Shown here in pieces: positions 63,968 through 64,000 of a DNA stretch of 64,000 nucleotides. Made by a program: the position numbers and the translations under genes. This DNA is from an uncultured Sphingomonadaceae bacterium (GTDB lineage: Bacteria; Pseudomonadota; Alphaproteobacteria; Sphingomonadales; Sphingomonadaceae), in assembly GCA_938050045.1 (NCBI GenBank), contig CALLJS010000011.1, positions 62,001-126,000 of the forward strand, given 5' to 3'. The notes under the pieces were generated by a model that saw only the letters and a program-made list of their open reading frames with translations, did not search any database and was not told where the DNA came from. How positions within the stretch are numbered: position 1 is the first letter of the stretch; the number at the start of each line of letters is the position of its first letter.

Positions 63968-64000
63968 CCCAATGCGCAAGCAAAAATAATATACGCCCCT
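63968..64000. repeat. 33-bp direct repeat, copy 2
   Basis: Second exact copy, ending at the window edge; further copies beyond the edge cannot be judged. Confidence 0.85.

Larger units (their letters stand above)
63693..64000. other. 308-bp right-edge region with direct repeats
   Basis: AT-rich sequence upstream of the thioesterase gene. From 63909 a 33-bp repeat occurs twice, and a hairpin CTCATGC/GCGTGAG lies between the copies. No ORF is evident. The structure may continue beyond the window. Confidence 0.5.

Noticed and set aside
63909-64000. CRISPR array at the right edge
   Set aside because: Only two repeats, a short 26-bp spacer and no cas genes; kept as an unexplained repeat instead.

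Overview
The window is AT-rich chromosomal DNA with about 55 protein genes. It has no rRNA, tRNA, insertion sequence, prophage or clear CRISPR array that I could see. The gene set points to an Alphaproteobacterium, most likely a low-GC relative of the Sphingomonadales. Supporting signs are DUF3297 and DUF4197 proteins, CtrA-type TTAA-N7-TTAACC sites, an RlmN with an acidic insert, an RF2 gene with no programmed frameshift, and a sigma/anti-sigma/subtilase/outer-membrane-protein cluster. The taxonomic call is inference from families, not from a marker gene.

Layout. 1-8.5 kb: a partial lipoprotein, isocitrate lyase (aceA), a sterol-desaturase-family hydroxylase, a secreted protein of unknown role, a TMEM175-type channel, an S1/P1 nuclease, a DUF4197 protein and an alpha/beta hydrolase. 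8.5-12.7 kb: a decayed secreted-protein remnant, an HSL-type esterase, a DoxX-like protein, a PlsC-type acyltransferase, a long KAS III and a PilZ protein. 12.8-15.1 kb: recF, flanked on both sides by tiny membrane-peptide genes and a PspC gene. 15.2-28.5 kb: a CHAP hydrolase, DUF3297, a metallo-beta-lactamase-fold lipoprotein, typA, a TPR protein coupled to a c-type cytochrome, a BASS-type transporter, the ybbP-ybbA/arylesterase cluster and telA-xpaC. 28.5-35.4 kb: an autotransporter and an ECF sigma, anti-sigma, subtilase and outer-membrane-protein operon. 35.6-49.4 kb: ppx-rlmE, a DsbA-like protein, an M48 protease, rne, an AmiC-type amidase, PBP1A, prfB and a methyltransferase. 49.5-64 kb: class II-like PHA synthase and depolymerase, a divergent Lrp/methionine gamma-lyase pair, ferredoxin-NADP reductase, a D-aminoacylase-type amidohydrolase, dnaN, a phosphatase, an IalB-like protein, rlmN, cfa and a thioesterase.

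The most unusual locus surrounds recF. Four homologous 36-39-residue single-helix peptides share a core close to CASITIGMSIAPA. They lie in two minus-strand operons, and one of these ends in a PspC-domain gene. Each operon is preceded by a near-consensus sigma-54 (-24/-12) promoter, TGGCAC-N5-ATGCA, with related repeats further upstream. This looks like an uncharacterised sigma-54-controlled envelope-stress module without PspA or PspF nearby.

A second system is the ECF operon. The periplasmic part of its anti-sigma factor resembles the propeptide of the subtilase encoded next to it. The same TGAACCTTTT promoter element precedes both the sigma gene and the neighbouring autotransporter gene. 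Smaller regulatory observations are CtrA-type sites before two cell-wall hydrolase genes and a palindrome between lrp and megL. Unexplained repeats are a ~190-bp imperfect palindrome at 57.4 kb and a 33-bp direct repeat at the right edge.
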